Assembly: GCA_016214895.1 (NCBI GenBank) | Contig: JACRMR010000008.1 | Coordinates: forward strand, 124,001-188,000 | Origin: a candidate division KSB1 bacterium | Lineage (GTDB): Bacteria > Electryoneota > RPQS01 | Reading direction: 5' to 3' | Length of the DNA stretch: 64,000 nt | Shown here: positions 20,334 through 30,392 of the stretch, in pieces | Position numbering within the stretch: position 1 is the stretch's first letter | Layout: every line of letters starts with the position of its first letter | The notes under the pieces: model-generated | Told to the model about the DNA's origin: nothing | The model's input: only the letters and a program-made list of their open reading frames with translations | The model's database searches: none | Translations under genes and position numbers: made by a program

Positions 20334-20900
20334 ATGGCGACTACGGCTGACATTCGAAAAGGGCTGACGATAAGCATGGAAGGGCAGCTCTTCCAGGTAG
20401 CTGACTTCCAGCATGTGAAACCGGGCAAGGGTGGCGCGTTCGTCCGGATGTCCCTGCGCAATCTCAAGACTGGCAGGGTCATCGACCGCACACTGAACTC
20501 CGGAGCGACCCTCGATGTCGTTCGGATCGATGCGCGGGACATGCAATTCCTTTACAAAGAGAGTGAAGACTACCACTTCATGGATCAGGAGTCTTACGAA
20601 CAGATTACGCTCAGCAAGGAGATGATCGGCGACAGCGCGAAGTGGATGAAAGAGGGGATCGTTTGCCGGGTCAGTTTCCTCGAGGAAAGCCCGCTGAGCA
20701 TGGAAGTGCCTAATTTTCTCGAGGTCGAGGTGATTCAGACGGCGCCCGGCGCTAAGGGCGACACGGTGGCGGGATCGGGGAAGCCGGCGGTCGTGGACAC
20801 CGGCACGACGGTGATGGTGCCGTTCTTCATCGATCAGGGCGATCTCATCCGCGTGGACACGCGCACGTCGGAGTATCTCGATCGGATCAAGCGTGGATAA
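20334..20900 (+). CDS. efp: Translation elongation factor P
   Basis: 188 residues. The N-terminal KOW-like domain carries HVKPGKGGAF with the Lys at the tip of the loop that is normally modified, followed by two OB domains; the C-terminal signature FIDQGDLIRVDTRTSEYLDR is canonical. EF-P relieves ribosome stalling at proline runs. No modification gene (epmA/epmB or the rhamnosyl enzyme) is in the window. No clear promoter is seen in the 78-base gap after ligA. Confidence 0.95.
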   Translation: MATTADIRKGLTISMEGQLFQVADFQHVKPGKGGAFVRMSLRNLKTGRVIDRTLNSGATLDVVRIDARDMQFLYKESEDYHFMDQESYEQITLSKEMIGDSAKWMKEGIVCRVSFLEESPLSMEVPNFLEVEVIQTAPGAKGDTVAGSGKPAVVDTGTTVMVPFFIDQGDLIRVDTRTSEYLDRIKRG

Positions 20901-20930
20901 CCACTCATCATAAACTGAGGCGTCCGGCAC

Positions 20931-21890
20931 GTGGAAAACTTCCGGGGAACACTCGCTCTGGTTTGCGCGGCCGTCGCGGCGGTCTTGCTGCTGGTCGCGC
21001 TCTGGCAGACCGCGTCTCGGCGAAAATCCGCCGGCAGCCTGAACTGGCTCTATGCGGCGCTGTTCGCGCTGGTCAGTCTCGTCTTGTGGCGACGTGGTGT
21101 GGAACCGGGTTCGGAAGGAACGACTCATCAACCGCTAACTGAGAATCCGGCCGCTTCCGTCCCGGGCACATCTCAATCGCAACTGGATTCAATTCAGCGC
21201 GGCCAGGCCGGGTCTGCCCTGCCGAACCCTGTTTCCGGAATGTCCCCGAACGGCCAGCGCCAGATTGACGCTCCGCCGCACGAGCGATCCCTCACGCCAC
21301 CCGATCGCTCGCGCGGGAACGTCAGTTCAGCGGCATCCGACGACTTGCCGCCGCGCAAATTGGCCACAGCGGAGTCCAAGCCATCGAAACGCCCGTCCGC
21401 CGGGCGGGACGTCGATGCGCCTCCAGTCGAAGATCGCATAGAATCGGTGATCGTTTCCGCGTTTGAGTTTGTCGAAGGATTCTTCGACCGCTACGGCTGG
21501 ACGGCGTCGGAATCCGCGCCAGCACAGGCTGCGCGCCCGGTTCGCGCTCGTAAGGCACCAGGCGGCGAAGAGCCGCTTGTGTTTCCGGCAGTGGTATTCT
21601 ATGAAGGATCAGCGGAGTTAACCGGGGACAGCCAATCGGCGCTAAAACTGCTCGCCAACGAGCTTGCAGCGCGCCCTGAGCTCGGTATCTTGGAGATTCA
21701 GGCGCGGATTGACAGTGTTGGCCCGGAAGCATTCAATTACATCCTGACTCAGGCACGGGCGGCGGTCGTCCGGGACTTCCTCGTCGATGAGGGCGTCCCG
21801 TCGGGCCGGCTGGTCGCGCGCGGACTCGGCTCCGACGCGGAAGCGTGCGACAAGGATAGTTCGCCGATTGAGTTTGTGGTCAGGCGATAA
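20931..21890 (+). CDS. Inner-membrane-anchored OmpA-like (peptidoglycan-binding) protein
   Basis: 319 residues from GTG 20931. Two membrane helices (about 6-26 and 38-55) are followed by a low-complexity Pro/Ser/Asp-rich linker (60-165) and a C-terminal OmpA-like domain (about 205-319) with [34 protein letters not shown] and [16 protein letters not shown], the peptidoglycan-binding helix pattern. This looks like a cell-wall tether of the MotB/OmpA type, but the two-helix anchor is unusual. Its neighbours efp and accB do not explain it. Confidence 0.72.
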   Translation: MENFRGTLALVCAAVAAVLLLVALWQTASRRKSAGSLNWLYAALFALVSLVLWRRGVEPGSEGTTHQPLTENPAASVPGTSQSQLDSIQRGQAGSALPNPVSGMSPNGQRQIDAPPHERSLTPPDRSRGNVSSAASDDLPPRKLATAESKPSKRPSAGRDVDAPPVEDRIESVIVSAFEFVEGFFDRYGWTASESAPAQAARPVRARKAPGGEEPLVFPAVVFYEGSAELTGDSQSALKLLANELAARPELGILEIQARIDSVGPEAFNYILTQARAAVVRDFLVDEGVPSGRLVARGLGSDAEACDKDSSPIEFVVRR

Positions 21891-21904
21891 GCAAGGAGGA
21901 CATT

Positions 21905-22414
21905 ATGGCGACGTCCCGACCGAAATCGGAACGAGGCCGCGTTGATCTTGTCGAGATTCAGAAGCTGATTGAGCTCATCGAGAATAGTCCGATCACAGAG
22001 TTTGAACTCGAAGAGCACGATTTGAAGATCCGCATATCTAAGAATGGCGCGTCTCACGGCCACGTTCAACTCGTGCAATCTCCGCTGCCGCACACCGTGG
22101 CAGGTGCGATGCCCGCGCTGCCGTCAGCTCCGGGGGAAGTGCTCGCGGCCGGGCCTCGCTCATCGAGCGTTATTGAGTTCAAATCGCCCATGGTCGGCAC
22201 GTATTATCGCGCGCCGTCTCCGGACGCGGATCCCTATGTCCGGGTCGGCGACGTCGTCGAACCGGGACGCGTGCTCTGCATCATCGAAGCCATGAAATTG
22301 ATGAACGAGATCGAGTGCGAAGTTCGCGGCAAGATCGTGGAGATTCTCGTCGAAAACGCGCAGCCTGTCGAGTTCGGCCAGGTAATCTTCCGCATCGATA
22401 GCTCGGCGGTTTGA
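21905..22414 (+). CDS. accB: Biotin carboxyl carrier protein of acetyl-CoA carboxylase
   Basis: 169 residues with a strong AAGGAGG site seven bases before ATG 21905. An N-terminal dimerisation segment ([19 protein letters not shown]) is followed by a Pro/Ala linker and the biotinyl domain with [10 protein letters not shown], whose Lys is biotinylated by BirA. It shuttles carboxyl groups from AccC to AccA/AccD in malonyl-CoA formation. The TGATG junction couples it to accC. Confidence 0.95.
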   Translation: MATSRPKSERGRVDLVEIQKLIELIENSPITEFELEEHDLKIRISKNGASHGHVQLVQSPLPHTVAGAMPALPSAPGEVLAAGPRSSSVIEFKSPMVGTYYRAPSPDADPYVRVGDVVEPGRVLCIIEAMKLMNEIECEVRGKIVEILVENAQPVEFGQVIFRIDSSAV

Positions 22415-23778
22415 TGTTCAAGAAAGTCCTGATCGCCAATCGCGGTGAGATTGCGCTGCGCGTCATCCGCGCCTGCCGCGAGCTTGGCCTCAAATCCGTC
22501 GCGGTGTTTTCGACGGCCGATCGCGATTCGCTGCATGTCCGTTTCGCCGACGAGTCTGTTTGCATCGGGCCGCCCCAGTCGAGCGAGAGCTATTTATCCG
22601 CGCGCGCCCTCATCTCCGCGGCCGAAGTCACCGGCGCCGATGCAATTCATCCGGGCTACGGCTTCCTCGCCGAGAATGCCGATTTCGCGCAGATCTGCCT
22701 CGATCACAACATCCTGTGGATTGGCCCCGCCCCGGCGGTCATCGAAAAGATGGGACACAAATCCGAGGCCAAGAAGACGATGCAGGCCGCCGGTTGTCCG
22801 GTCATTCCCGGCAGTGACGGCCCCGTCGCCACCGCCGAGGACGCCATGGGGCTGGCCGCCGACATCGGCTTTCCGGTCATGATCAAGGCCGTCGCGGGCG
22901 GCGGCGGTCGCGGCATGCGTCTGGTGACCAAGCCGGAGAACCTGGAGTCCGCCTTCGAGATGGCCCGTGCCGAGGCCGAAGCCAGTTTCAGCAACGGCGA
23001 TCTGTACATGGAGCGTGCCATTGTCGAGCCGCGCCATGTTGAGATTCAGATCATGGGCGACGGCCAAGGCGGCTGCGTGCACTTGGGCGAGCGCGACTGT
23101 TCCACGCAACGCCGTCATCAGAAGTTGATCGAGGAATCGCCATCGCCCGCCGTTGACGAAAAGCTTCGTCAGAAGATGGGAGCGATTGCCGCGCAGGCGG
23201 CGGGTGCGCTCGGTTACGGATTGGCGGGAACCATGGAATTCCTGCTCGACCGTGACGGGAGCTTCTACTTCATGGAGATGAACACGCGAATTCAGGTCGA
23301 GCATCCCGTGACGGAGATGGTGACCGGAATCGATCTGGTCAAAACCCAGTTGCGCGTCGCCTTGGGTGACCCGCTTCCCAACCAGTCTGAGATCAAGGTC
23401 CACGGTCATGCCATCGAGTGCCGCGTCAATGCGGAGGATGCTGATCGCGGATTCATGCCATCGCCCGGCAAGATCACCGCCCTGAATCTTCCCGGCGGTC
23501 CCGGCGTACGCGTCGATTCGCATGTGTATCAGGGCTACACGATTCCGCCGTACTATGACAGTTTGATCGGAAAACTAATCGCCCACGGTCACGACCGCGC
23601 CGAAGCCATCTCCCGCATGCGGCGCGCGCTTGAAGAGTATGTCGTTGAAGGTATTAAGACCACAATTCCGTTCCACCTCCGCATCTTGGCGACCGACGAA
23701 TTTGTCACGGGCCGCATGCACACGAAGTGGGTGGAGGAATACATGGAACAACTATCCGCCAAGCAGACTGCCGCCTGA
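22414..23778 (+). CDS. accC: Biotin carboxylase subunit of acetyl-CoA carboxylase
   Basis: 454 residues from ATG 22414, which overlaps the accB stop (TGATG). ATP-grasp features are intact: [17 protein letters not shown] at the start, the Gly-rich [12 protein letters not shown] loop, [14 protein letters not shown] near the active site and the C-terminal [10 protein letters not shown]. It carboxylates AccB-bound biotin with ATP and bicarbonate. The carboxyltransferase genes accA/accD are not in the window. Confidence 0.95.
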   Translation: MFKKVLIANRGEIALRVIRACRELGLKSVAVFSTADRDSLHVRFADESVCIGPPQSSESYLSARALISAAEVTGADAIHPGYGFLAENADFAQICLDHNILWIGPAPAVIEKMGHKSEAKKTMQAAGCPVIPGSDGPVATAEDAMGLAADIGFPVMIKAVAGGGGRGMRLVTKPENLESAFEMARAEAEASFSNGDLYMERAIVEPRHVEIQIMGDGQGGCVHLGERDCSTQRRHQKLIEESPSPAVDEKLRQKMGAIAAQAAGALGYGLAGTMEFLLDRDGSFYFMEMNTRIQVEHPVTEMVTGIDLVKTQLRVALGDPLPNQSEIKVHGHAIECRVNAEDADRGFMPSPGKITALNLPGGPGVRVDSHVYQGYTIPPYYDSLIGKLIAHGHDRAEAISRMRRALEEYVVEGIKTTIPFHLRILATDEFVTGRMHTKWVEEYMEQLSAKQTAA

Positions 23779-23861
23779 GATCCGGTCATTCGCCCGCACG
23801 CGCATTCGCTCGCCGCTCCTCCCATTGTTTCAACTCTTCCCTTTTCCTTTTCGAGGACATC

Positions 23862-24245
23862 ATGAACATTCCGGCTGAATTGCTCTATACGAAAGAACAC
23901 GAGTGGGTCCGTGTCGATGGTGACACCGCCGTCGTGGGGATCACCGATTTTGCGCAGGGCGAACTTGGCGACGTGGTTTTCGTCCAGTTACCGGACATCG
24001 GCAAAGTCGTCAAGCAGGGCGATGCGTTTGGCACGATCGAAGCCGTCAAGGCGGTTTCGGATATCTACAGCCCGCTTTCCGGCACGATCAGCGAAGTGAA
24101 TTCCGCGCTTACCGACGCGCCGGAGTCGATCAATCGGGACGCCTTCGGTAACGGCTGGATCGTCAAGCTCAAGCCGTCGAACTTGAATGCCGACCGCGCT
24201 CATCTGCTTTCCCCCGAGGCCTACAAGGATTTGACCACCGCCTGA
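23862..24245 (+). CDS. gcvH: Glycine cleavage system H protein
   Basis: 127 residues from ATG 23862 (GAGG site eight bases before). The canonical YTKEHEWVRVDGD start, FVQLPDIGKVVKQGD and IEAVKAVSD are visible; the Lys in the last is lipoylated. H protein carries the aminomethyl group between P, T and L proteins. gcvPA and gcvPB follow; gcvT and lpd are not in the window. The preceding 83 bases show no glycine-riboswitch-like structure. Confidence 0.96.
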   Translation: MNIPAELLYTKEHEWVRVDGDTAVVGITDFAQGELGDVVFVQLPDIGKVVKQGDAFGTIEAVKAVSDIYSPLSGTISEVNSALTDAPESINRDAFGNGWIVKLKPSNLNADRAHLLSPEAYKDLTTA

Positions 24246-24283
24246 CCCTCACCGGTCAATCGCGACTGCGACTTACTACACCC

Positions 24284-25636
24284 ATGCGTTACATTCCGAA
24301 TACCCCCGATGATCGCGCGGCGATGCTTCGCGACATCGGGGTCTCTGCTTTTGAAGACCTGCTGAGCGCGATCCCGGGAAATCTGCGTCTCAATCGGCCG
24401 CTGAATCTGCCGGACGGGAAGTCTGAGTTCGATGTGAAGTCGATCATGCGTTCGCTGGCTCGCAAGAACCTGAACACTGTTGACCATACGAGCTTCCTCG
24501 GCGCGGGCAGTTACGATCATTACGTTCCGACCGCGGTCAACACGCTTTCGCTGCGCAGCGAGTACGTAACCGCCTACACTCCCTACCAGCCCGAGGTCGC
24601 CCAGGCGACCCTTCAAGTCATCTACGAGTTCCAGTCGATGATCTGCGAGCTCTATGGCATGGAAGCGGCGAATGCAAGTATGTACGACGGCGGCACCGCC
24701 TTGGCCGAGGCGATCATGTTGGCCGCGGCTCAGACTCGCCGCACGAACATCCTCTGCCCGCCGAATGTTCATCCGCTGTATCTGCGTGTCGCCCGCACGC
24801 TGGTCGAGCCTCAGGGTATTACGCTGCAGCCCGTGCCCCTGCGCGACGGTGGCATCGATCGCGCGGCGTTGGAGTCCCTGCTGAACGGCGGAATCGCGGC
24901 GGTCGTCGTACAATACCCGAACTTCTTCGGAATTGTCGAAGATATTTCCCCGTTCATCACGGCGGCACAAGCGAACGGCGCCCTCGCGATTGTCGTTGCG
25001 GATCCGCTGGCCATGGGCGTGCTCGAACCGCCGGGATCGTTCGGCGCGGATATTGTGGTGGGCGAAGGGCAATCCCTCGGCAACCTCCAGTCCTACGGCG
25101 GACCGTATCTTGGGCTGTTCGCGTGCAAGGCGAATCTCATCCGCCGCATGCCCGGCCGCATCGTCGGCGTGACTCGCGATGTGGATGGCCGCCGCGGATT
25201 CGTGCTGACTTTGCAGACTCGCGAGCAGCACATCCGCCGTGACAAAGCAACCTCAAATATTTGCACTAACGAAGGCCTCTGCGCAACCCGTGCTACCTTC
25301 TACATGTCCATGCTTGGACCGCGCGGCCTCGCCTCGGTCGGCGAGGCTTGCTTGCATCGTTGCGCGTACCTCCGGCAGCAACTCACCGGCATTCCCGGGG
25401 TTCACCTGGCCTTCGGCGGGCCGCATTTCAAGGAGTTCGCCATTCGCCTGGACAAGAGTGTCGAGGGGTTTCTTCATTACATGGCGGAGCGCAAGGTCCT
25501 GGCGGGCGTGCCGCTGAAATGGTTCGGTCTGAGAATGGACGACTCCCTGCTTGTAGCAGTCACGGAAACGAAATCGCTTGAGGACTTGGACGGCTTCGCG
25601 GCCGGTGTGAAGCAGTATCTGGAAGGGGGGAAGTGA
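24284..25636 (+). CDS. gcvPA: Glycine dehydrogenase (decarboxylating) subunit 1
   Basis: 450 residues. MRYIPNTPDDRAAMLRDIG, the LGAGSYDHYVPTAV segment, YTPYQPEVAQATLQ and the LGLFACK region are those of the N-terminal half of P protein. In bacteria with split P protein this subunit pairs with gcvPB, which carries the PLP lysine. The pair decarboxylates glycine and loads the H-protein lipoyl arm. The stop overlaps the GTG at the head of gcvPB. Confidence 0.95.
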   Translation: MRYIPNTPDDRAAMLRDIGVSAFEDLLSAIPGNLRLNRPLNLPDGKSEFDVKSIMRSLARKNLNTVDHTSFLGAGSYDHYVPTAVNTLSLRSEYVTAYTPYQPEVAQATLQVIYEFQSMICELYGMEAANASMYDGGTALAEAIMLAAAQTRRTNILCPPNVHPLYLRVARTLVEPQGITLQPVPLRDGGIDRAALESLLNGGIAAVVVQYPNFFGIVEDISPFITAAQANGALAIVVADPLAMGVLEPPGSFGADIVVGEGQSLGNLQSYGGPYLGLFACKANLIRRMPGRIVGVTRDVDGRRGFVLTLQTREQHIRRDKATSNICTNEGLCATRATFYMSMLGPRGLASVGEACLHRCAYLRQQLTGIPGVHLAFGGPHFKEFAIRLDKSVEGFLHYMAERKVLAGVPLKWFGLRMDDSLLVAVTETKSLEDLDGFAAGVKQYLEGGK

Positions 25637-27111
25637 GTATGAAACGCGCATTGAATTCCCTGCAATCGGAATCTCAACTGATCTTCGAGCTCAGCCGCCC
25701 CGGTCGGGTCGGCTACGATGTCCCCTCGACGCCGCGCGAGATCCTCGCCGCGCAAGTCCCGGACCTGCCCCGCCGCAAGGTTCCGCCGAAGCTGCCCGAA
25801 GTCAGTGAGAACCTCGTCGTCCGTCACTATACGAATCTCTCCACCCGCAATCATCACATCGACAAGGATTTCTATCCGCTCGGGTCGTGTACCATGAAGT
25901 ACAACCCGAAGATCAACGATGAACTGGCCGGTATCCCGGGCTTTGGCGGACTGCATCCCTTCCAGATGACAAATACGGCGCAGGGTGCGTTGGAAGTTCT
26001 GCAACGGCTCTCCGATGCTCTGCTGGAAGTGACAGGCATGGACGCGATCACCCTTCAGCCCGCGGCGGGTGCGCAAGGCGAGTTGACCGCGTTGTTGATG
26101 TTTCGGGCATATCACCAGAAGCACGGAGGGCGCCCGCGCCGGCGGGTGATCATTCCCGACAGCGCACACGGCACCAATCCGGCGTCCATCGTGATCGCGG
26201 GCTACGAAGTCACGGAACTGAAGTCGGGCGCCGACGGTCTGACGGATATACAGGCACTGAAGTCGGCGCTGTCGGACGACGTTGCCGCGTTGATGATCAC
26301 CAATCCGAATACCGTTGGACTGTTCGAATCCCGTATCGCAGAAATCATCGAGCTGGTTCACAGCGTCGGCGGTTTGGTCTATATGGACGGCGCGAATCTC
26401 AATGCGATGCTGGGCGTATCCCGTCCGGGCGACATGGGATTCGACGCCTGTCATATCAATTTGCACAAGACCTTTTCGACTCCGCATGGTGGCGGCGGTC
26501 CCGGCAGTGGTCCGGTCGCGGTTAAGTCAAGCCTCGCTCCGTTTCTCCCGAGTCCCGTCATCAATACCAGAGACGGTGTGCATTGGTGGGATTGGAATCG
26601 CCCGGATTCCATTGGTCACGTCCACTCGTTCTACGGCAATTTCGGCATGCACGTCCGCGCACTCGCCTATGTCCTGTCCATGGGCGGCGATGGCCTGCGG
26701 GCGATCAGCGAGAATGCCATCATCAACGCCAACTATTTGCGCGTCAAACTTAGCGGCACGTACGAAGTTGCCTATGACCGGCCGTGCACTCACGAGGTCA
26801 TCTTGTCGGGCGATCGCCAGAAGGCACGTGGGGCGAAGACGCTGGACATCGCCAAGCGGCTGCTGGACTACGGCTATCATCCGCCGACGGTATATTTCCC
26901 GCTCATCGTGCACGAGGCGCTGATGCTCGAACCGACCGAATCGGAATCGCGGGAAACGCTGGACGAGTTCATCCAGGTCATGCTCGAGATTGACCGCGAG
27001 ATCACCCGCGATCCGGAGTTGCTCAAGAGCGCTCCGCACACAACTCCCGTTCGCCGGCTTGACGAGGCGGGAGCGGCGCGCAATCTCGACATTCGCTACA
27101 CCGCGAAATAA
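25633..27111 (+). CDS. gcvPB: Glycine dehydrogenase (decarboxylating) subunit 2
   Basis: 492 residues from GTG 25633 (GTGA overlap), or 490 from ATG 25639 behind a GGAAGGGGGGAAG stretch. Family segments are YPLGSCTMKYNPK, LQPAAGAQGE, DSAHGTNPAS and the PLP-lysine motif HINLHKTFSTPHGGGGPG. It forms the catalytic half of the split P protein with gcvPA. Confidence 0.95.
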   Translation: MSMKRALNSLQSESQLIFELSRPGRVGYDVPSTPREILAAQVPDLPRRKVPPKLPEVSENLVVRHYTNLSTRNHHIDKDFYPLGSCTMKYNPKINDELAGIPGFGGLHPFQMTNTAQGALEVLQRLSDALLEVTGMDAITLQPAAGAQGELTALLMFRAYHQKHGGRPRRRVIIPDSAHGTNPASIVIAGYEVTELKSGADGLTDIQALKSALSDDVAALMITNPNTVGLFESRIAEIIELVHSVGGLVYMDGANLNAMLGVSRPGDMGFDACHINLHKTFSTPHGGGGPGSGPVAVKSSLAPFLPSPVINTRDGVHWWDWNRPDSIGHVHSFYGNFGMHVRALAYVLSMGGDGLRAISENAIINANYLRVKLSGTYEVAYDRPCTHEVILSGDRQKARGAKTLDIAKRLLDYGYHPPTVYFPLIVHEALMLEPTESESRETLDEFIQVMLEIDREITRDPELLKSAPHTTPVRRLDEAGAARNLDIRYTAK

Positions 27112-27120
27112 CGCACAACC

Positions 27121-29982
27121 ATGAACACCGGCGAGGCGACGGTTGCAGCGCCTGTCATTTCCGGCTGGCTGGCCGGTCTCGGACTTGCCGAATTCGTTTC
27201 GATCGATGTTGAAACGACGGGTCTGGATCCGGAGCAGGACGGGCTGATCGAAATCGCCGCGGTGCGCTTTCGGGGCGGCGTACCCGTTGAAGAGTACTCG
27301 TCACTGGTATCTTACCCGGGCAACATTCCGCGATTCATTACGGATTTGACCGGGATCGCCGACCCGGATCTAATCGGAGCGCCGCCGTTCAAAGAAATCG
27401 CGCGCGACTATCTGCGGTTTCTGGGCGAAGCTCCGTTGGTTGGTCAGAATGTCGATTTCGACCTTGGCTTCCTGCGTTCGCATCTGGATCGCGTGAAGTC
27501 CCTCGCCGGCGATCGCACGAGCTCGCTGAATCGTGTCCCCTTAGTGGACACCGCTCTGATCGGACGAGTCTTCTGGCCCGAACAGACCGGCTTCTCGCTG
27601 GGATCTCAAGCGCGGCGGTTCGGGGTCCCCTTGGCCCGCGCGCATCGGGCTGCGGACGATGCTCGTGCCACCGGCATGGTGCTCGTGCGAATGGTGGAGG
27701 AGCTTCCCAACCGCGTGTGGCGCGATCTGGCCGAGATCCTCTACACGTTGATCGGTACGACGACCCATCGCTGTCGGCCGTTTTTCGCGTCATTGCTTCG
27801 GCTCGCCGATTCCATCGCGCCACCGCATCGCGAACCGGTGATCCCCACAGAGGAAGAGCCGGAGTGCGTGGCCGTGACGGAGACCGTCGCTGATCTACTC
27901 GGTGAAGGCGGGCTTTTTGAGACCCGGTTTTCTCACTTCCGATCGCGGTCCGAGCAGGTCGAGATGGCAGAGTCGGTGGAGCGCTGTTTTGAAAACCAGT
28001 CCATCATCGTTGTCGAAGCACCTACCGGCGTCGGCAAGTCGCTGGCCTATCTCGCTCCCGCGATTCGCTGGGCGCTTCCGCCGACCAACGAATCCCGGCA
28101 GGTCATCGTGTCGTCGCATACGAAGACCTTGCAGGAGCAGCTCTTTCGCAAGGACACCGCGGAACTTCGCAAGGTCCTGCCTGACCGTTTCCATGCATCG
28201 GTCTTGAAGGGCCGCGCGAATTATCTCTGCAAGCGTCGGCTGCACGTGCTGATCGCGGAAGCGGCGGATCGTCTCAGCGAACTCGATCGCGTGAGCATCA
28301 TGCCGCTCGTTCGCTGGTCTGAGTTGACGGCGAGCGGAGATATCAATGAGATCGGGGGCTTTCGTCCGCGCCGGCATCCCCATCTCTGGCCGCAAATCGC
28401 GAGTGACTCCGCGACCTGCGGGGGAACGAATTGCTCTGCCGCTAAGGGGGATTTCTATCGCATCGCGGCGGACCGGGCGAATCGCGCGCAAGTCGTCTTT
28501 GTCAATCACGCCTTGTTGATGTCCGATCCCGCGCGCTTTCTGCCCGGGAATGGCAAACAACGCAGTCTGGTGATCGACGAAGCACACCAGCTCGAAAACG
28601 CGGTGGTCGCCGCGCTCACGGCGGAGCTGTCGCCGACGGCCATTCGCAATGTGCTCGTACGCTTGGTCGAGGAGCGCGGATCACGCGGCCTGATCGGTCG
28701 GATATTGAAGGGCGCGCCCAAGGGCACGACGGAGTGGTCGGGGCTGCTCGAGCAGGTGCGCTCGCTGTACGCGTCATCGCGGCAGGCATTCACGTTGCTG
28801 GCCGAACAACTCCTGGTTGCTCAGGGTGAATCGCGTCGTTCGCTCAAGCAGCGCTATGGCGTCGGGGACCCGCTCAGCGCGGATGTCGCGCATTTCCTGA
28901 CGCCGTTGACGCTGGATTGGCGTGAATTGGAAATCCAACTCGCCCGCCTCATCGCCGCGGCATCGGATTGGACCGGCGAGCAACGCCCGCGCGCCGAGCT
29001 CATTCAGGAACTCAAGAGCGTGGCGGAACAGGCGGCGGAGCTCGGTGCGCAGCTCGTGGACGTGGTCTCAGGGGATCGGCCGGACTATGTGCGGTGGGTC
29101 GAGTGCGGCCGCGGCCGCGGCGGCCCGTGGTGCTCTGTATACGACGCACCCATCGAGGTGTCCACGCACCTTGCCAAACACGTTTGGCCCAACTGTGGCG
29201 GCACATTGTTCACCTCGGCCACGCTGTCCGTCGGCCAGAATATCGAGTTCTTCAAACGCGCGGTCGGTCTGTCGTTGCTGGACGGGCGGCAAGTCGAATC
29301 CCTCAGTCTGCCCAGTCCGTTCCGGCTGGACGAGCAGATGCGCATCTTCGTGCCGACGTATCTGCCGGCACCGCGTGAGGCCGCCCGGCATCTTGAAGCG
29401 GTCACCCAACTGGTGACGAAAGTCATCGCGAAATTTCCGCGCGGTACCCTGATTCTCTGTACGTCGAATGACGCCGTTGAGCGCATCACGGAGTCCATGT
29501 CGCCGGTAATTCGCGCCTCCGGCCGTGCGCTGCTCAGTCAGTCCGCGGGGTCGTCGCCCGCTGAACTCGTTGACGAATTCCGCGCGCTCGGGAATGCCAT
29601 CATGATCGGGGCTGCCAGCTTCTGGGAAGGCATCGACGTCGTCGGGGATGCCTTGCAGCTGCTGATCGTCGCCAAACTGCCCTTTGATGTTCCCTCGGAC
29701 CCCTGGATTGCCGCCCGCACGGAGCAGTTGCAACGCGAGGGACGAGATCCCTTCTACGATTACTCAATCCCCGTGGCGACGCTGCGCCTGAAACAAGGCC
29801 TGGGACGTCTGATCCGCCACACCGGGGATCGTGGCGCGGCGATCGTCGCCGATCCGCGCGTGATGACCGCGCGATATGGCCGGCAGATTCGGTCCAGTAT
29901 TGCGCCGGACATGCGTTCCGTCGGCGGTGAGCTGGAACTGCTGGCCGCCGTTCACGATTTCTTTGCCGAGCCTGCCTCATGA
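27121..29982 (+). CDS. dinG: DinG-family helicase with N-terminal DnaQ-like exonuclease
   Basis: 953 residues. Residues 20-190 are a DEDD exonuclease domain (SIDVETTGLDPEQDGLIEIA, GQNVDFDLGFL, HRAADDA). A superfamily 2 XPD-type helicase follows, with Walker A EAPTGVGKSLAY, DEAH box VIDEAHQLE, and late motifs GAASFWEGIDV and KQGLGRLIRH. This exonuclease-helicase layout is that of Firmicute DinG. Between motifs Ia and II lie Cys370, Cys433 and Cys438, spaced as in Fe-S DinG proteins, but the fourth ligand position is Asp444 (GAT at 28450). Its role would be DNA repair or R-loop/G4 unwinding. Confidence 0.88.
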   Translation: MNTGEATVAAPVISGWLAGLGLAEFVSIDVETTGLDPEQDGLIEIAAVRFRGGVPVEEYSSLVSYPGNIPRFITDLTGIADPDLIGAPPFKEIARDYLRFLGEAPLVGQNVDFDLGFLRSHLDRVKSLAGDRTSSLNRVPLVDTALIGRVFWPEQTGFSLGSQARRFGVPLARAHRAADDARATGMVLVRMVEELPNRVWRDLAEILYTLIGTTTHRCRPFFASLLRLADSIAPPHREPVIPTEEEPECVAVTETVADLLGEGGLFETRFSHFRSRSEQVEMAESVERCFENQSIIVVEAPTGVGKSLAYLAPAIRWALPPTNESRQVIVSSHTKTLQEQLFRKDTAELRKVLPDRFHASVLKGRANYLCKRRLHVLIAEAADRLSELDRVSIMPLVRWSELTASGDINEIGGFRPRRHPHLWPQIASDSATCGGTNCSAAKGDFYRIAADRANRAQVVFVNHALLMSDPARFLPGNGKQRSLVIDEAHQLENAVVAALTAELSPTAIRNVLVRLVEERGSRGLIGRILKGAPKGTTEWSGLLEQVRSLYASSRQAFTLLAEQLLVAQGESRRSLKQRYGVGDPLSADVAHFLTPLTLDWRELEIQLARLIAAASDWTGEQRPRAELIQELKSVAEQAAELGAQLVDVVSGDRPDYVRWVECGRGRGGPWCSVYDAPIEVSTHLAKHVWPNCGGTLFTSATLSVGQNIEFFKRAVGLSLLDGRQVESLSLPSPFRLDEQMRIFVPTYLPAPREAARHLEAVTQLVTKVIAKFPRGTLILCTSNDAVERITESMSPVIRASGRALLSQSAGSSPAELVDEFRALGNAIMIGAASFWEGIDVVGDALQLLIVAKLPFDVPSDPWIAARTEQLQREGRDPFYDYSIPVATLRLKQGLGRLIRHTGDRGAAIVADPRVMTARYGRQIRSSIAPDMRSVGGELELLAAVHDFFAEPAS

Positions 29983-30392
29983 TTCATGGCATCGATCATC
30001 TCGCCATCGCGGTCGCCAGCCTCGATGACGCGGTCGCCTACTGGACGACACACCTCGGCGCGGTGGAGGTTCACCGCGAGACGGTTTCCGAGCAGCGGGT
30101 GAACGTCGTCATGCTGCGCGTGGGCGATCTCAAAATCGAGTTGCTTCAGCCGACGTCTGATGACTCCCCCGTCGCCAAGTTCATCGCCGTTCGCGGACCC
30201 GGGATCCATCACGTCGCGCTCCGCGTGGATTCCACCGACTCTGAATTGTCGATCATGAAGGCCGGCGGCGCGACGCTCCTCGACGAGGGCGCGCGCGACG
30301 GAGCCGAAGGTACGAAAGTCGGTTTCATTCATCCGCGGACGTTGGGTGGCGTCCTCGTGGAATTGGTAGAACATTCCCGGCATGAATCCTGA
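29979..30392 (+). CDS. mce: Methylmalonyl-CoA epimerase
   Basis: 137 residues, a vicinal-oxygen-chelate (glyoxalase-fold) protein: IDHLAIAVASLDDAVAYW at the start, KIELLQP, GIHHVALRV and GVLVELVE at the end. The metal-site His and Glu residues of the epimerase are all present. It interconverts (R)- and (S)-methylmalonyl-CoA in propionate/succinate metabolism. The mutase genes are not in the window. ATGA overlap with dinG and 11-base overlap with uvrC. Confidence 0.88.
   Translation: MIHGIDHLAIAVASLDDAVAYWTTHLGAVEVHRETVSEQRVNVVMLRVGDLKIELLQPTSDDSPVAKFIAVRGPGIHHVALRVDSTDSELSIMKAGGATLLDEGARDGAEGTKVGFIHPRTLGGVLVELVEHSRHES

Noticed and set aside
23779-23861. Search for a glycine riboswitch before gcvH
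   Set aside because: The 83-base gap is pyrimidine-rich with no paired aptamer-like stems.
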